From assembly GCA_024403555.1 (NCBI GenBank), contig JAKSRP010000002.1:58393-122392 (forward strand): a stretch of 64,000 nt of DNA, read 5' to 3'. Each line of letters opens with the position of its first letter. Within the stretch, counting starts at the first letter, position 1. Positions 7,587-16,393 of the stretch are shown one piece after another. The translations under genes were made by a program, and so were the position numbers. The notes under the pieces are model-generated. The model made no database searches. It had not been told where the DNA came from and saw only the letters and a list, made by a program, of their open reading frames with translations. Source of the DNA: Lachnospiraceae bacterium (GTDB taxonomy: Bacteria; Bacillota; Clostridia; Lachnospirales; Lachnospiraceae).

Positions 7587-9032
7587 TTAAAATTTTCTCT
7601 TCCAAAGTGTTGGTGACATAATCATCAGGAATGGGAAGATCTCAAGTCGTCCAATTAACATATCCAGACAAAGGACAATCTTTGATAATGGGGAGAAGAA
7701 TCCAAAGTTACATGTAGATCCTACCAGGTTGATACCTGGACCAACATTATTCAAAGTAGTAAGAACGGATGAGAAGGTTGTTGCAAAATCATAATTGTTG
7801 AAGGATACAATCAATGTAGAAACTGCAAGAATGATCATGTATGCGAAGAAATAGATATATACACCACGCATCGCATCATCACTTACCTTTTTACCATTTA
7901 CCTTAATGACATTGACAGATTTCGGATGAAGAAGCTGTTTTACTTCTCTGCTGATGCTCTTAACAATCATCTGAATACGAGAAACCTTCATACCACCACC
8001 GGTAGAACCACCGGAAGCACCAACCATCATCAGCATCAAAAGGACGGTCTTAGAAAACTCTGGCCATTGGTCAAAGTCTGCTGTACCAAATCCAGTTGTA
8101 GAGATAATCGCTGCTACCTGGAAAGACGCATATCTAAATGCATGAAGCAGTCCGCCATACATCTGACAGATATTAATGGTAATTGCTGCAATTGCAACTG
8201 CAATAATTCCAAGGTATACACGAAGCTCTTCATTCTTAAATACACTCTTCACGTCTTTAATTAAAAGAAGGAAGTACATATTAAAGTTAACCCCGAATAA
8301 AATCATGAAAATGGTAATCACACCATCAATATACGCACTGTCATAAGCTCCGATACTGGCATTCATATTAGAGAAACCACCAGTTCCGGCTGTACTAAAG
8401 GAATGAACGATGGAATCATAAAGATTCATACCACCAAGTAACAAAAGTACTACTTCAATTACAGTGAGCACTAAATACATCTTATATAATAATGCAGCAT
8501 TCTGTCTTGCTTTTGGAATAATCTTATCCTTATCCGGGCCAGGAACTTCCGCACGCATCAGATGCATCGCATTCTTATCATTTAAAGTGGTCAGCATGAG
8601 TACGAATACGAGCACACCCATACCACCAATCCAGTGGGTAAAGCATCGCCAGAACAGGATACCCATTGGAAGTCCTTCAATTTCAGAAAGGATGGTGGAT
8701 CCTGTTGTCGTAAATCCGGAAATGGTTTCAAATACCGCATCTAAATAAAATGGGATACTTCCGGAAATCGTAAATGGAATCGCTCCGAATAATGACCATA
8801 AAATCCAGGCAAATCCTACGATAACAAACCCTTCTTTTCCATAAATCTTTGTATCTTCAGGGGCTTTTAACCCAGTCAGTAAAAATACAACTCCGAGAAT
8901 TGCACTTGTGATTAAAAAGGAGGTAAAGCAGCTTTCCCTATAGATCAGGCACACAACCGCAGGAATTAAAAGAACAACCGCTTCAATCCCAAGCATTCGA
9001 CCCAATATATATTTGATCATCTTAAAATTCAT
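7587..9032 (-). CDS. trkH: TrkH family potassium uptake membrane subunit
   Basis: 481 residues, integral membrane. The four pore-loop repeats of the Trk/Ktr family are visible with their selectivity glycines: ISGFTTTGSTIL near residue 105, FSTAGTGGFSNMN near 215, ISTTGFGTADFD near 310 and LTTLNNVGPGIN near 425. The family moves potassium (with sodium or protons) into the cell and is gated by a cytosolic RCK-domain protein, which here is the gene immediately upstream (trkA, 17-base gap). The conserved GASGGSTGGGMKVSRI segment is present. Length is normal for TrkH/KtrB-like proteins. Confidence 0.93.
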   Translation of the reverse strand: MNFKMIKYILGRMLGIEAVVLLIPAVVCLIYRESCFTSFLITSAILGVVFLLTGLKAPEDTKIYGKEGFVIVGFAWILWSLFGAIPFTISGSIPFYLDAVFETISGFTTTGSTILSEIEGLPMGILFWRCFTHWIGGMGVLVFVLMLTTLNDKNAMHLMRAEVPGPDKDKIIPKARQNAALLYKMYLVLTVIEVVLLLLGGMNLYDSIVHSFSTAGTGGFSNMNASIGAYDSAYIDGVITIFMILFGVNFNMYFLLLIKDVKSVFKNEELRVYLGIIAVAIAAITINICQMYGGLLHAFRYASFQVAAIISTTGFGTADFDQWPEFSKTVLLMLMMVGASGGSTGGGMKVSRIQMIVKSISREVKQLLHPKSVNVIKVNGKKVSDDAMRGVYIYFFAYMIILAVSTLIVSFNNYDFATTFSSVLTTLNNVGPGINLVGSTCNFGFFSPLSKIVLCLDMLIGRLEIFPFLMIMSPTLWKRKF

Positions 9033-9049
9033 AATACTATCAGCTCCTA

Positions 9050-10408
9050 TTATTTCAGAATTTCATCAAAGTTCTGAACCTTCTTGTTCATCGTAACAAC
9101 AATGACACTGTCTCCTGGTAAAATCACATCCATACCACCAGGTACAATTACTTCAGAACCACGTGCAATTGCTGCAATCAGATTATTTGCCTTAATTGGA
9201 AGATCCTTTAATGGAATATTGACATATTTTGCAGTGTTACCAATGACAAATTCCATTGCTTCGATCTGTCCATTTACCAGCTGATAAATAGATTCAATAT
9301 TTTCACTCTTCATGGAACTGTGACGAGCACGAACATATCCAAGAATTAAATCTGCGGTCAAAGCTTTTGGAGAAACAACACTGTCAATTCCCATTGCTTC
9401 TGTCATAACAGAGAGACTTTCTTCTTCTACTTTCGCAACGATTTTCTTAACACCCATGGTCTTTGCGTAGAAGGCTGCAAGCATATTCTCTTCATCTACG
9501 CTTGTGAAGGAAACAAATGCATCTGCACTATTAAGTCCTTCTTCTTCTAAAAGAGCATGATCTCTTGTATCACCATAAATAATCGTTGCTTCTGGAAGCT
9601 GTTCTGCAAGTTCCATGCATTTATCATAATCACGTTCGATGATTTTCACCTGCATCTTAAGATCAATCAGCTGTTTTGCAAGATAGAAACCTAAGCGGCC
9701 TCCACCAATCATCATAACCTTACGGATTTTCTGACTTGCCTGACCAATCTTTCTAAAGAACTGTTCTACTTCGCTGTGAGCAGCAATGATATGAATCTTA
9801 TCACCAGCCTGAAGAGTAAATTCTCCATCAGGGATAAATACTTCCTTACCACGCTGAACGATTCCAACTAATACCTTAACAGAAAGTGTTCTTGCAAGGT
9901 TCTTAAGTACCATACCTTCTAATGGACTGCCATTTCGGATTGGGAATTCTACCATCTCAACCTTGCCTTTTACAAAGCTTTCCACTTTGGATGCAGCAGG
10001 GAATAAAAGTACACGTGCAATCTCATCTGCAGCTTCCATCTCTGGATTAACTGCCATGGAAAGTCTTAAGTCTTCTTTTAAGAAATTAATCTGATTATAG
10101 TAGATCGGATTTCTTACACGGGCAATTGTATGTCTTGCTCCAACTCGTCTTGCAACAAGACAGCTTAACATATTGATTTCATCGAGAGAGGTACATGCAA
10201 TAACAAGGTCTGCATGGTCTACACCAGCTGCTCTCTGCACTTCTGCATCTGCACCATCTCCAGGAATACAAAGTACATCTAATGTATTAGAAGTACTGGA
10301 TAATTGATTTTCATTCTGATCAATGACTACTACGTCATAATCGTCTTCGGAAAGTTCAGTTGCAATCTTGTGACCAACTTTACCATCACCAATAATTACA
10401 ATTCTCAT
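9050..10408 (-). CDS. trkA: Trk potassium transporter regulatory subunit TrkA
   Basis: 452 residues made of two RCK modules. Each has a Rossmann NAD(H)-binding domain followed by a TrkA-C domain: the first starts with IIGDGKVGHKIA (residues 4-15) and has the acidic residue DQ at the end of beta 2; the second starts with MIGGGRLGFYLA near residue 232 and ends with the typical IPLKDLPIKANNLIAAIARG and PGGMDVILPGDSVIV segment. TrkA binds nucleotide and gates TrkH on the inner face of the membrane. The GGAG ribosome binding site is eight bases before the ATG. It is the first gene of the trkA-trkH pair. Confidence 0.95.
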   Translation of the reverse strand: MRIVIIGDGKVGHKIATELSEDDYDVVVIDQNENQLSSTSNTLDVLCIPGDGADAEVQRAAGVDHADLVIACTSLDEINMLSCLVARRVGARHTIARVRNPIYYNQINFLKEDLRLSMAVNPEMEAADEIARVLLFPAASKVESFVKGKVEMVEFPIRNGSPLEGMVLKNLARTLSVKVLVGIVQRGKEVFIPDGEFTLQAGDKIHIIAAHSEVEQFFRKIGQASQKIRKVMMIGGGRLGFYLAKQLIDLKMQVKIIERDYDKCMELAEQLPEATIIYGDTRDHALLEEEGLNSADAFVSFTSVDEENMLAAFYAKTMGVKKIVAKVEEESLSVMTEAMGIDSVVSPKALTADLILGYVRARHSSMKSENIESIYQLVNGQIEAMEFVIGNTAKYVNIPLKDLPIKANNLIAAIARGSEVIVPGGMDVILPGDSVIVVTMNKKVQNFDEILK

Positions 10409-10432
10409 AATCTTATCTCCATTACAAGTTTG

Positions 10433-11374
10433 TTATTTTGCAGCTAAATCAGAGAATAATTCATCTTTATAAACACCATCGGCAAGAAGTTTTGCAAAGG
10501 AAGCAACAACGATTTCCTTATCTTCCTTATAGGTTACGCCAAACCACTTATCCTGTGTATCAAGCACTTTTACGCTGATTTTTCCAGCCTGTAAAAGTCC
10601 ATCGATGTGAATTGGAAGAAGATATTCCGCTTTACATTCATCTGTTCCAACTCGTTCAAAAAACTCAACAAATCCTTCTTTTAAAAGTTCCATATATTCT
10701 GGAGTTAAGCCCCACATATTCATGGAAACATAGGATTCATCATCAATCGGAGTAAGCACTCCATCTCTGTCAACTGCTGCACCATCTGAAGTTTTTACAA
10801 TGTTGGAAGTTTCATCTACACCAGTTAATTCATTGTTTTCATTAACTTTGCAGACACCCCTTGTAACTCCGCCATTGTCACTTAATGTGTTTTTCATGAT
10901 GAAACCAGCCATGGAATATACATTGCCCTTTTGAGGTGTGTAATCCATAAGAAAATCATGGATTTTTACAAATGCTTCTTTTCCATAGTAGTCATCCGCA
11001 TTAATAACTGCAAATGGTTCGTTTAAAATGTCTCTGCATGCGAGAACAGCATGTCCTGTTCCCCATGGTTTTGTTCTTTCTGCAGGTTTTTTGATTCCAT
11101 TTGGAAGGTCATCAGGATCCTGGAATGCATATGCAATTTCAACGCCAAGGCCTGCACATACTTTTTCAATACGATCCCCGATTACTTCTTTGAAATCTGC
11201 TTCGATATCTTTACGGATAATAAAGATAATCTTGTCAAATCCAGCTTCAATGGCATCATGAATGGAATAATCGATAATGATTTCTCCATTCTGTCCAACT
11301 GGCTCTAACTGTTTGATTCCTCCGCCGAAACGAGAACCAATACCCGCTGCCATAATTACTAATGTTGTCTTCAT
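10433..11374 (-). CDS. Sugar nucleotidyltransferase family protein
   Basis: 313 residues. The NTP-transferase signature is at the N-terminus: VIMAAGIGSRFGGGIKQLEPVG, a variant of the GxGxRxxxxxxK loop that binds the nucleotide. INADDYYGKEAF near residue 120 carries the metal-binding Asp. The family transfers an NMP to a sugar phosphate or similar phosphorylated compound; the acceptor is not identifiable. It is transcribed toward trkA, with a 24-base gap, so co-transcription is possible, although no functional link to potassium uptake is known. A glucose-1-phosphate or choline-phosphate role is possible, but no lic or rml genes are nearby. Confidence 0.8.
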   Translation of the reverse strand: MKTTLVIMAAGIGSRFGGGIKQLEPVGQNGEIIIDYSIHDAIEAGFDKIIFIIRKDIEADFKEVIGDRIEKVCAGLGVEIAYAFQDPDDLPNGIKKPAERTKPWGTGHAVLACRDILNEPFAVINADDYYGKEAFVKIHDFLMDYTPQKGNVYSMAGFIMKNTLSDNGGVTRGVCKVNENNELTGVDETSNIVKTSDGAAVDRDGVLTPIDDESYVSMNMWGLTPEYMELLKEGFVEFFERVGTDECKAEYLLPIHIDGLLQAGKISVKVLDTQDKWFGVTYKEDKEIVVASFAKLLADGVYKDELFSDLAAK

Positions 11375-11395
11375 ATTACTCCCTCATATATATGT

Positions 11396-12679
11396 TTAAA
11401 CTGCTGCTAATGCCTGTGCAATATCAGCAATTAAATCTTCTTTGTCTTCTAATCCGCAGGACATACGAACTAATCCTGCTGGGATTCCTGCTTCTTCAAG
11501 CTGTTCTTCTGACATCTGACGATGTGTAGATGTTGCTGGGTTTAAGCAGCATGTTCTTGCATCTGCAACATGTGTTTCGATTGCTGCAAGTTTAAGTCCT
11601 GCCATGAATTTTTCAGCAGCTGCACGTCCACCTTTGATTACGAAGGATACAACACCACATCCACCATTAGGAAGATATTTCTGTGCTACTTCATAATATT
11701 CATCTCCTGGAAGTCCAGAGTAATTTACTTTTTCTACTTTTTCATGTGCAGCTAAGAATTCAGCAACTGCCTGACCATTCTCTACGTGACGTGGCATACG
11801 TACATGTAAGGATTCTAAGCCAAGATTTAAGTAGAATGCATGCTGTGGAGACTGAATACATCCAAAGTCACGCATAAGCTGTGCTGTACATTTTGTGATA
11901 AATGCACCTGCCTGACCAAATTTTTCAGCATATGTAATTCCATGATAGGAATCATCTGGTGTACAAAGTCCTGGGAATTTATCCGCATGTGCCATCCAGT
12001 CAAAGTTACCGGAATCTACGATTGCTCCACCAACTGCTGCACCATGTCCATCCATATATTTTGTTGTGGAATGTGTAACGATATCTGCCCCCCATTCGAT
12101 TGGACGACAGTTTACAGGTGTTGGGAATGTGTTATCAATGATTAATGGTACACCATGTTTGTGTGCCACTTTTGCAAATAATTCAATGTCTAATACGGTA
12201 AGTGCTGGGTTTGCGATTGTTTCACCAAACATTGCTCTTGTATTATCCTGAAATGCTGCATCTAATTCTTCTTCAGAAGCTGTTGGAGATACAAATGTTA
12301 CATCAATGCCCATCTTTGCCATAGTAACAGAAATTAAGTTGAATGTTCCACCATAGATAGAAGAGGATGCTACAATATGGCTTCCACATTCACATACGTT
12401 AAATAATGCGAAGAAGTTTGCTGCCTGACCGGAAGATGTAAGCATTGCTGCTGTTCCACCTTCTAATTCAGCAATTTTAGCTGCAACATAATCATTAGTT
12501 GGGTTCTGAAGACGAGTATAGAAGTAACCTTCTGCTTCTAAGTCAAATAACTGTCCCATCGCTTCACTTGTTGCATATTTAAAGGTTGTAGACTGTACGA
12601 TTGGAATCTGACGTGGTTCACCATTGCCTGGCTGGTAACCACCCTGTACGCATTTTGTGTTAATTTTGTAATTGCTCAT
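11396..12679 (-). CDS. metY: O-acetylhomoserine sulfhydrylase (aminocarboxypropyltransferase)
   Basis: 427 residues, the usual length for MetY. It is a PLP-dependent fold type I enzyme of the Cys/Met metabolism family: the PLP lysine lies in HSTTKYMDGHGAAVGG near residue 210, and the N-terminal TKCVQGGY and the C-terminal RMSCGLEDKEDLIADI segments match the family. The reaction makes homocysteine from O-acetylhomoserine and sulfide, giving direct sulfur assimilation into methionine. The 121-base region upstream carries an inverted repeat but no S-box or T-box. A related cystathionine gamma-synthase is less likely, given the length and the inserted segments typical of MetY. Confidence 0.92.
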   Translation of the reverse strand: MSNYKINTKCVQGGYQPGNGEPRQIPIVQSTTFKYATSEAMGQLFDLEAEGYFYTRLQNPTNDYVAAKIAELEGGTAAMLTSSGQAANFFALFNVCECGSHIVASSSIYGGTFNLISVTMAKMGIDVTFVSPTASEEELDAAFQDNTRAMFGETIANPALTVLDIELFAKVAHKHGVPLIIDNTFPTPVNCRPIEWGADIVTHSTTKYMDGHGAAVGGAIVDSGNFDWMAHADKFPGLCTPDDSYHGITYAEKFGQAGAFITKCTAQLMRDFGCIQSPQHAFYLNLGLESLHVRMPRHVENGQAVAEFLAAHEKVEKVNYSGLPGDEYYEVAQKYLPNGGCGVVSFVIKGGRAAAEKFMAGLKLAAIETHVADARTCCLNPATSTHRQMSEEQLEEAGIPAGLVRMSCGLEDKEDLIADIAQALAAV

Positions 12680-12701
12680 TTTCTATTGTCCTTTCTTTCC
12701 C

Positions 12702-12723
12702 ATAAGTAGTAAAATACTTATGT
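12702..12723. promoter_or_regulatory. Inverted repeat in metY leader
   Basis: CATAAGTA-gtaaaa-TACTTATG is a perfect eight-base inverted repeat 22 bases upstream of the metY ATG. It could be an operator for a sulfur regulator or a small hairpin in the leader; no known family consensus was matched with confidence. Confidence 0.35.
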
Positions 12724-12801
12724 AATAATCAGTTTTAGATATTTGCACATAGTGCATCCGATTCTAATATTATACCAAATCTCAGGAGAATTAACTAGAC
12801 T

Positions 12802-13401
12802 ATGTTTACCCATTTGAATAATTATACACCTCATAGAATTGAACTCGAAAAAGAACGTGTCAATGCCGTCTTGATCCCTCTGATCAAAAAAGAGGATGGT
12901 TATCACATTTTATTTGAAGTTCGGTCAAAACATCTGCGCAGACAACCCGGTGAAATCTGCTTTCCTGGCGGCCGCGTAGAATCATTTGAAAGTCCTAAAG
13001 AAGCGGCTATCAGAGAAACCTGCGAGGAGCTTTTGCTTTCTCCATCACAGGTTCATGTTTTTGGTTGTCTTGACTATGTAATTAATAACGCGAGGCTTCG
13101 CATCGAGCCATTCTTAGGTGAACTTCTTGATTACGAGAATACCTTCAGCACCGATGAATGTGACAGCGTATTTAGTGTTCCACTCTCCTTTTTTCTAGAG
13201 AACAAACCAGAGGTTCATTACACAAAGACCTTCAATGTTCCGGAAGAAGATTTTCCGTTTGAGGATGTTCCAGGCGGACGAAATTATCCGTGGAGTGTGG
13301 GCAAATATTCTGTATACTTTTATCGATACGAAGATAAAATCATCTGGGGACTAACTGCCAAGATGCTCTATCATAATCTTAAGCATGTTTCTCCTGCATG
13401 A
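12802..13401 (+). CDS. Nudix hydrolase, CoA pyrophosphatase-like
   Basis: 199 residues. The Nudix box is GRVESFESPKEAAIRETCEEL with the metal-binding REtcEE core, preceded by RRQPGEICFPGG, which matches the CoA pyrophosphatase (NudL-type) subfamily signature (LRxHxGQVxFPGG). That family splits coenzyme A into 3',5'-ADP and phosphopantetheine. A probable promoter is TTGCAC with a TAATAT 16 bases later (about 12743-12770). The last 23 bases overlap, tail to tail, the convergent alpha/beta hydrolase gene, so antisense interference between the two transcripts is possible. Confidence 0.85.
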   Translation: MFTHLNNYTPHRIELEKERVNAVLIPLIKKEDGYHILFEVRSKHLRRQPGEICFPGGRVESFESPKEAAIRETCEELLLSPSQVHVFGCLDYVINNARLRIEPFLGELLDYENTFSTDECDSVFSVPLSFFLENKPEVHYTKTFNVPEEDFPFEDVPGGRNYPWSVGKYSVYFYRYEDKIIWGLTAKMLYHNLKHVSPA

Positions 13402-14068
13402 ATTTCAAATACGTAAGAATGAGGGTTGCGATACGCTTTTTGTGAACAATATAGCTGCCGTGACCCTCTCCTTTTAAAATCTGGCATCTGGAATTTGGAA
13501 TCATGGATGCCATTTTCTTTGTATGGTCTTCTAAAATCACATCATGTTCTCCAGCAAGAACTAAAGTTGGCACCTTAATCTTTTCTAACATACTTTTTGA
13601 AATCATTGGTTCTGTAAGCATTAAAGTTACTTTCGGATCTCGCTTAAATCGGTTCACAAATCTCATGGATTTATAAAGTTTTTCACTCACTCCATAAGGG
13701 TGGATATTTGCACCACTCACAATCAAATGTGAAAGGCGATCACTCTGCATTGCAGTAAGAAGCCCGATAATACCTCCATCACTGAATCCATAAAAAATGA
13801 CCTCTCTAAGATCTAATTTTTCCATAAATTCGGTCATATCATCAGCCATATCCTGATAATGAAATTCTTTGACTTTTGTACTCTGACCATGGCCACGACT
13901 GTCCACGATATAGCATTTATATTTTTTACTTAAAACTTTTACTGCCTGATCAAAAATTTTATGACTTTCACCATTACCATGAACGAGTAACATAGGCTGC
14001 CCCTCGCCATGGACTTCATAATAAATTTCTACGTTATTCACATTAATCTTCATAATTGGTTTGATCAT
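13379..14068 (-). CDS. Alpha/beta hydrolase
   Basis: 229 residues with AAAAGGAG six bases upstream of the start. The fold is clear: HGNGE (oxyanion loop, near residue 31), the nucleophile elbow GFSDGG near residue 95, a catalytic Asp in GEHDVI and the catalytic His in GEGHGSY near residue 203. Such enzymes act on esters, amides or lipids; nothing here reveals the substrate. It is compact, with little cap domain. It ends by overlapping the convergent Nudix gene by 23 bases. Confidence 0.85.
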   Translation of the reverse strand: MIKPIMKINVNNVEIYYEVHGEGQPMLLVHGNGESHKIFDQAVKVLSKKYKCYIVDSRGHGQSTKVKEFHYQDMADDMTEFMEKLDLREVIFYGFSDGGIIGLLTAMQSDRLSHLIVSGANIHPYGVSEKLYKSMRFVNRFKRDPKVTLMLTEPMISKSMLEKIKVPTLVLAGEHDVILEDHTKKMASMIPNSRCQILKGEGHGSYIVHKKRIATLILTYLKFMQEKHA

Positions 14069-14122
14069 GTTTTTCTCCTTTTAAAACAGTACGCTTCGCG
14101 CGAGCGAAAGTACGAAGCATTG

Positions 14123-14157
14123 AAAAATCCACGCAGTCAAGCTGTGACCACGTGGAT
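14123..14157 (-). terminator. Terminator after XRE regulator gene
   Basis: On the minus strand ATCCACG pairs with CGTGGAT around a longer loop, followed by TTTTTC, starting 28 bases after the stop of the regulator gene. A second small hairpin (14089-14113, GTAC-CTTCGC against GCGAA-GTAC) follows in the gap before the alpha/beta hydrolase gene. Confidence 0.6.
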
Positions 14158-14184
14158 ATATGTTATATGATATTTCTTTCAATT

Positions 14185-14694
14185 CTATTTTTTTCTGGCG
14201 TTTTCTAACTTTTCACCATCAATCTGTCCATCAGCAATCATCTGGTCGATCCAAAGCTGTAATGTACTCGCGGATAAAGAGATGTTTCGAAGTTCATCCT
14301 GAATATCTGCAAAATCTTCATATTCATCTTCGGTAATCTTGCCATCTACTGTAATTTCAATGAAACGGTTCTTTACCTTGTCTAATGCATTCAGGGAAGC
14401 TAACATCTCCAATACAATCTGAGATAATTCCTTTGGCTGAAGCTCAGGTACATACTGCTCGCCAATCGGACATTCATGGGAACAATAATAATTGCAAAGT
14501 CCTGGAAATTTATAAGCCTGTGCCATTGTAAGAATTTCATCTGGATGTGGAAGAGATTTTTCGCTTTCAATCTTTTCGATACGGTCTGCAGAAATATAAT
14601 CCATCTTTTCGCTGGCTTTGCTTCTTGTAAGGTCTAAATTTTCACGTGCAATCTGATATATATTTTTATTTGTTCTTGTTGATCTTTTTCCCAT
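14185..14694 (-). CDS. XRE-family helix-turn-helix protein
   Basis: 169 residues. Residues 12-65 fit a Cro/C1-type HTH (NIYQIARENLDLTRSKASEKM...ADRIEKIESEKSLPHPDEILTMAQAYK). A Cys-containing segment CNYYCSHECPIG follows at about residues 69-80, which could bind a metal, and the C-terminal half is helical and acidic. It is a likely transcription regulator whose targets are unknown; neighbours are a Nudix gene upstream and a terminator downstream. AGGAG lies eight bases before the ATG. Confidence 0.75.
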   Translation of the reverse strand: MGKRSTRTNKNIYQIARENLDLTRSKASEKMDYISADRIEKIESEKSLPHPDEILTMAQAYKFPGLCNYYCSHECPIGEQYVPELQPKELSQIVLEMLASLNALDKVKNRFIEITVDGKITEDEYEDFADIQDELRNISLSASTLQLWIDQMIADGQIDGEKLENARKK

Positions 14695-14773
14695 TATTTT
14701 TCTCCTGATAGTATTCTTTTCGCTACTCTAATATTAGCAGAAAATGCATCTGCTATCAACCGTCACATCTGAG

Positions 14774-15265
14774 TCATATTTTAATATTTGTGCCATCAAG
14801 TACCGCATCGACTAATCTACCCTGCACATATTCAAGTTTCAAGGAGAAAAATGGTCGTCTCTCGTCCATCAATCTAAGAAAAATCTTATCCCCTTCCCAA
14901 AGATCCAGTGCAAATAAATCCTTCTTGTGGATCCATTCCAAAGCACCTTCATCACACTCTTTAATTTCTCCCGAAAAATTTTCGGAGTGAAAAAGACACA
15001 TATATTCAGATGCTTCATCCTCCGTTCCCATATCGGATAAAAATGTGATCAGACCGCAAAAGCGGTAATTGTTTAATGTCAGTCCAGTTTCCTCAAAAAC
15101 TTCTCTTAACACGCAGTCTTCCGGACTTTCCCCGGTCTCAAAATGTCCGCCTATGCCGATCCATTTGTCCTTATTTAAGTCGTTCTCCTTTTTGATGCGG
15201 TGGAGCATCAGATACGCTTCATCCTTCTCAATATAACATAAAGTAGTAAAATCCTTCATTTTCAA
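14774..15265 (-). CDS. Nudix hydrolase, 8-oxo-dGTP diphosphatase-like
   Basis: 163 residues with the Nudix box GHFETGESPEDCVLREVFEETGL (residues about 40-62, all metal ligands present) and the preceding NKDKWIGIGG typical of MutT/YtkD-like enzymes that hydrolyse damaged nucleoside triphosphates. The exact nucleotide is not deducible. The start has AGGGGG six bases upstream. It is divergent from the cbiM operon, sharing a 114-base intergenic region, and lies 79 bases upstream of the XRE gene. Confidence 0.85.
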   Translation of the reverse strand: MKMKDFTTLCYIEKDEAYLMLHRIKKENDLNKDKWIGIGGHFETGESPEDCVLREVFEETGLTLNNYRFCGLITFLSDMGTEDEASEYMCLFHSENFSGEIKECDEGALEWIHKKDLFALDLWEGDKIFLRLMDERRPFFSLKLEYVQGRLVDAVLDGTNIKI

Positions 15266-15379
15266 CCCCCTACCCCGCTTGTATGGTATAAAATAGTTTG
15301 ATAATCTAAGCTTGTATTAATCAATCTATTCTATATTTTTTTAATTTTAACTATAGTGTAACATAGAAAAGGAGAAACT

Positions 15380-16381
15380 ATGCATATTCCAGAAAATTAT
15401 TTAAGTCCACAGACTTGTGCGGTAATGACTGCTGCCGTCGCTCCTGTATGGGCTTACTCCATCAAAAAAGTAAAAAATGAAATTCCAAAAGCAAAAATGC
15501 CTCTTTTAGGTGTTGGCGCAGCATTTTCCTTTTTAGGAATGATGTTTAACGTGCCACTTCCAGGAGGAACAACCGGACATGCGGTAGGAGGTACCTTGAT
15601 TGCACTTCTTTTAGGGCCGGAAGCAGCCTGTATATCGGTATCGATCGCACTTTTGATTCAGGCATTGCTTTTTGGTGATGGTGGAATCTTAGCCTTTGGG
15701 GCAAACTGCTTCAACATGGCATTTTTATTACCATTTGTTGGATATGGGGTTTATAAACTCGTATCAAATATGATAAAATCAGATTCTGGCAAATATATCG
15801 GCGCGGCATTAGGCGGTTACGCAGGAATTAATGCTGCAGCATTTATGGCGGCTCTTGAGTTTGGTGTTCAGCCTTACTTATTTACCGACGCTGCAGGGCA
15901 GGCGCTCTACTGTCCATACGGATTAAATATTGCAATTCCTTCCATGATGATCGGTCATCTTACGATTTTCGGTCTTGCGGAAGTATTATTTACAACCGTA
16001 ATCTTTGCCTTTGTACTTAAAACTGCACCAGGAATCGTCAAAGAATCCAACAAATTCAGCGCAAAATCTGTATACGCACTCATCGCTGTTTTAATTGCGG
16101 CAGTACCACTTGGTTTGCTTGCAGAAGGAACTGCATGGGGTGAATGGGGTGCTGATGAGATTGCATCCATCACAAGCGGAGGCACTGCTCTTGGCTATAC
16201 TCCGGCCGGAATGACAGGCGGATTTGAATTATCAACTATCTTCCCGGATTATACAATTGCAGGCATGCCTGATGTAGCTGCTTATATTTTATCTGCGATC
16301 ATCGGGGTTGCTCTTTGCATTATTCTTTTCAGACTGGTATCTTCCATGATGAAAGAAAAATTTGACTTTTCCTTAAACTAA
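15380..16381 (+). CDS. cbiM: ECF-type nickel/cobalt transporter membrane component CbiM/NikM, with fused N-like tail
   Basis: 333 residues. The protein begins Met-His-Ile, the invariant N-terminus whose His takes part in metal binding in this family. Conserved segments are PLPGGTTGHAVGG near residue 60 and FGDGGILAFGANCFNMA near residue 100. The C-terminal region (FPDYTIAGMP followed by one membrane helix) resembles the small subunit CbiN/NikN fused to the end, so the gene supplies both substrate-capture parts. It is the first gene of a cbiM-cbiQ-cbiO operon. Whether nickel or cobalt is carried cannot be decided from the sequence; no cobalamin riboswitch fits in the 114-base upstream region. 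Confidence 0.9.
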   Translation: MHIPENYLSPQTCAVMTAAVAPVWAYSIKKVKNEIPKAKMPLLGVGAAFSFLGMMFNVPLPGGTTGHAVGGTLIALLLGPEAACISVSIALLIQALLFGDGGILAFGANCFNMAFLLPFVGYGVYKLVSNMIKSDSGKYIGAALGGYAGINAAAFMAALEFGVQPYLFTDAAGQALYCPYGLNIAIPSMMIGHLTIFGLAEVLFTTVIFAFVLKTAPGIVKESNKFSAKSVYALIAVLIAAVPLGLLAEGTAWGEWGADEIASITSGGTALGYTPAGMTGGFELSTIFPDYTIAGMPDVAAYILSAIIGVALCIILFRLVSSMMKEKFDFSLN

Positions 16382-16393
16382 AAGGAATCCATT

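Noticed and set aside
10433-11374. Naming the nucleotidyltransferase galU or rmlA
   Set aside because: The N-terminal loop and the length do not single out either enzyme and there is no supporting neighbourhood.
12680-12801. S-box (SAM) or T-box leader ahead of metY
   Set aside because: The gap is too short and lacks the conserved core; only a small inverted repeat is present.
15266-15379. Cobalamin or nickel/cobalt riboswitch ahead of cbiM
   Set aside because: Only 114 bases are available and none of the conserved elements is visible.
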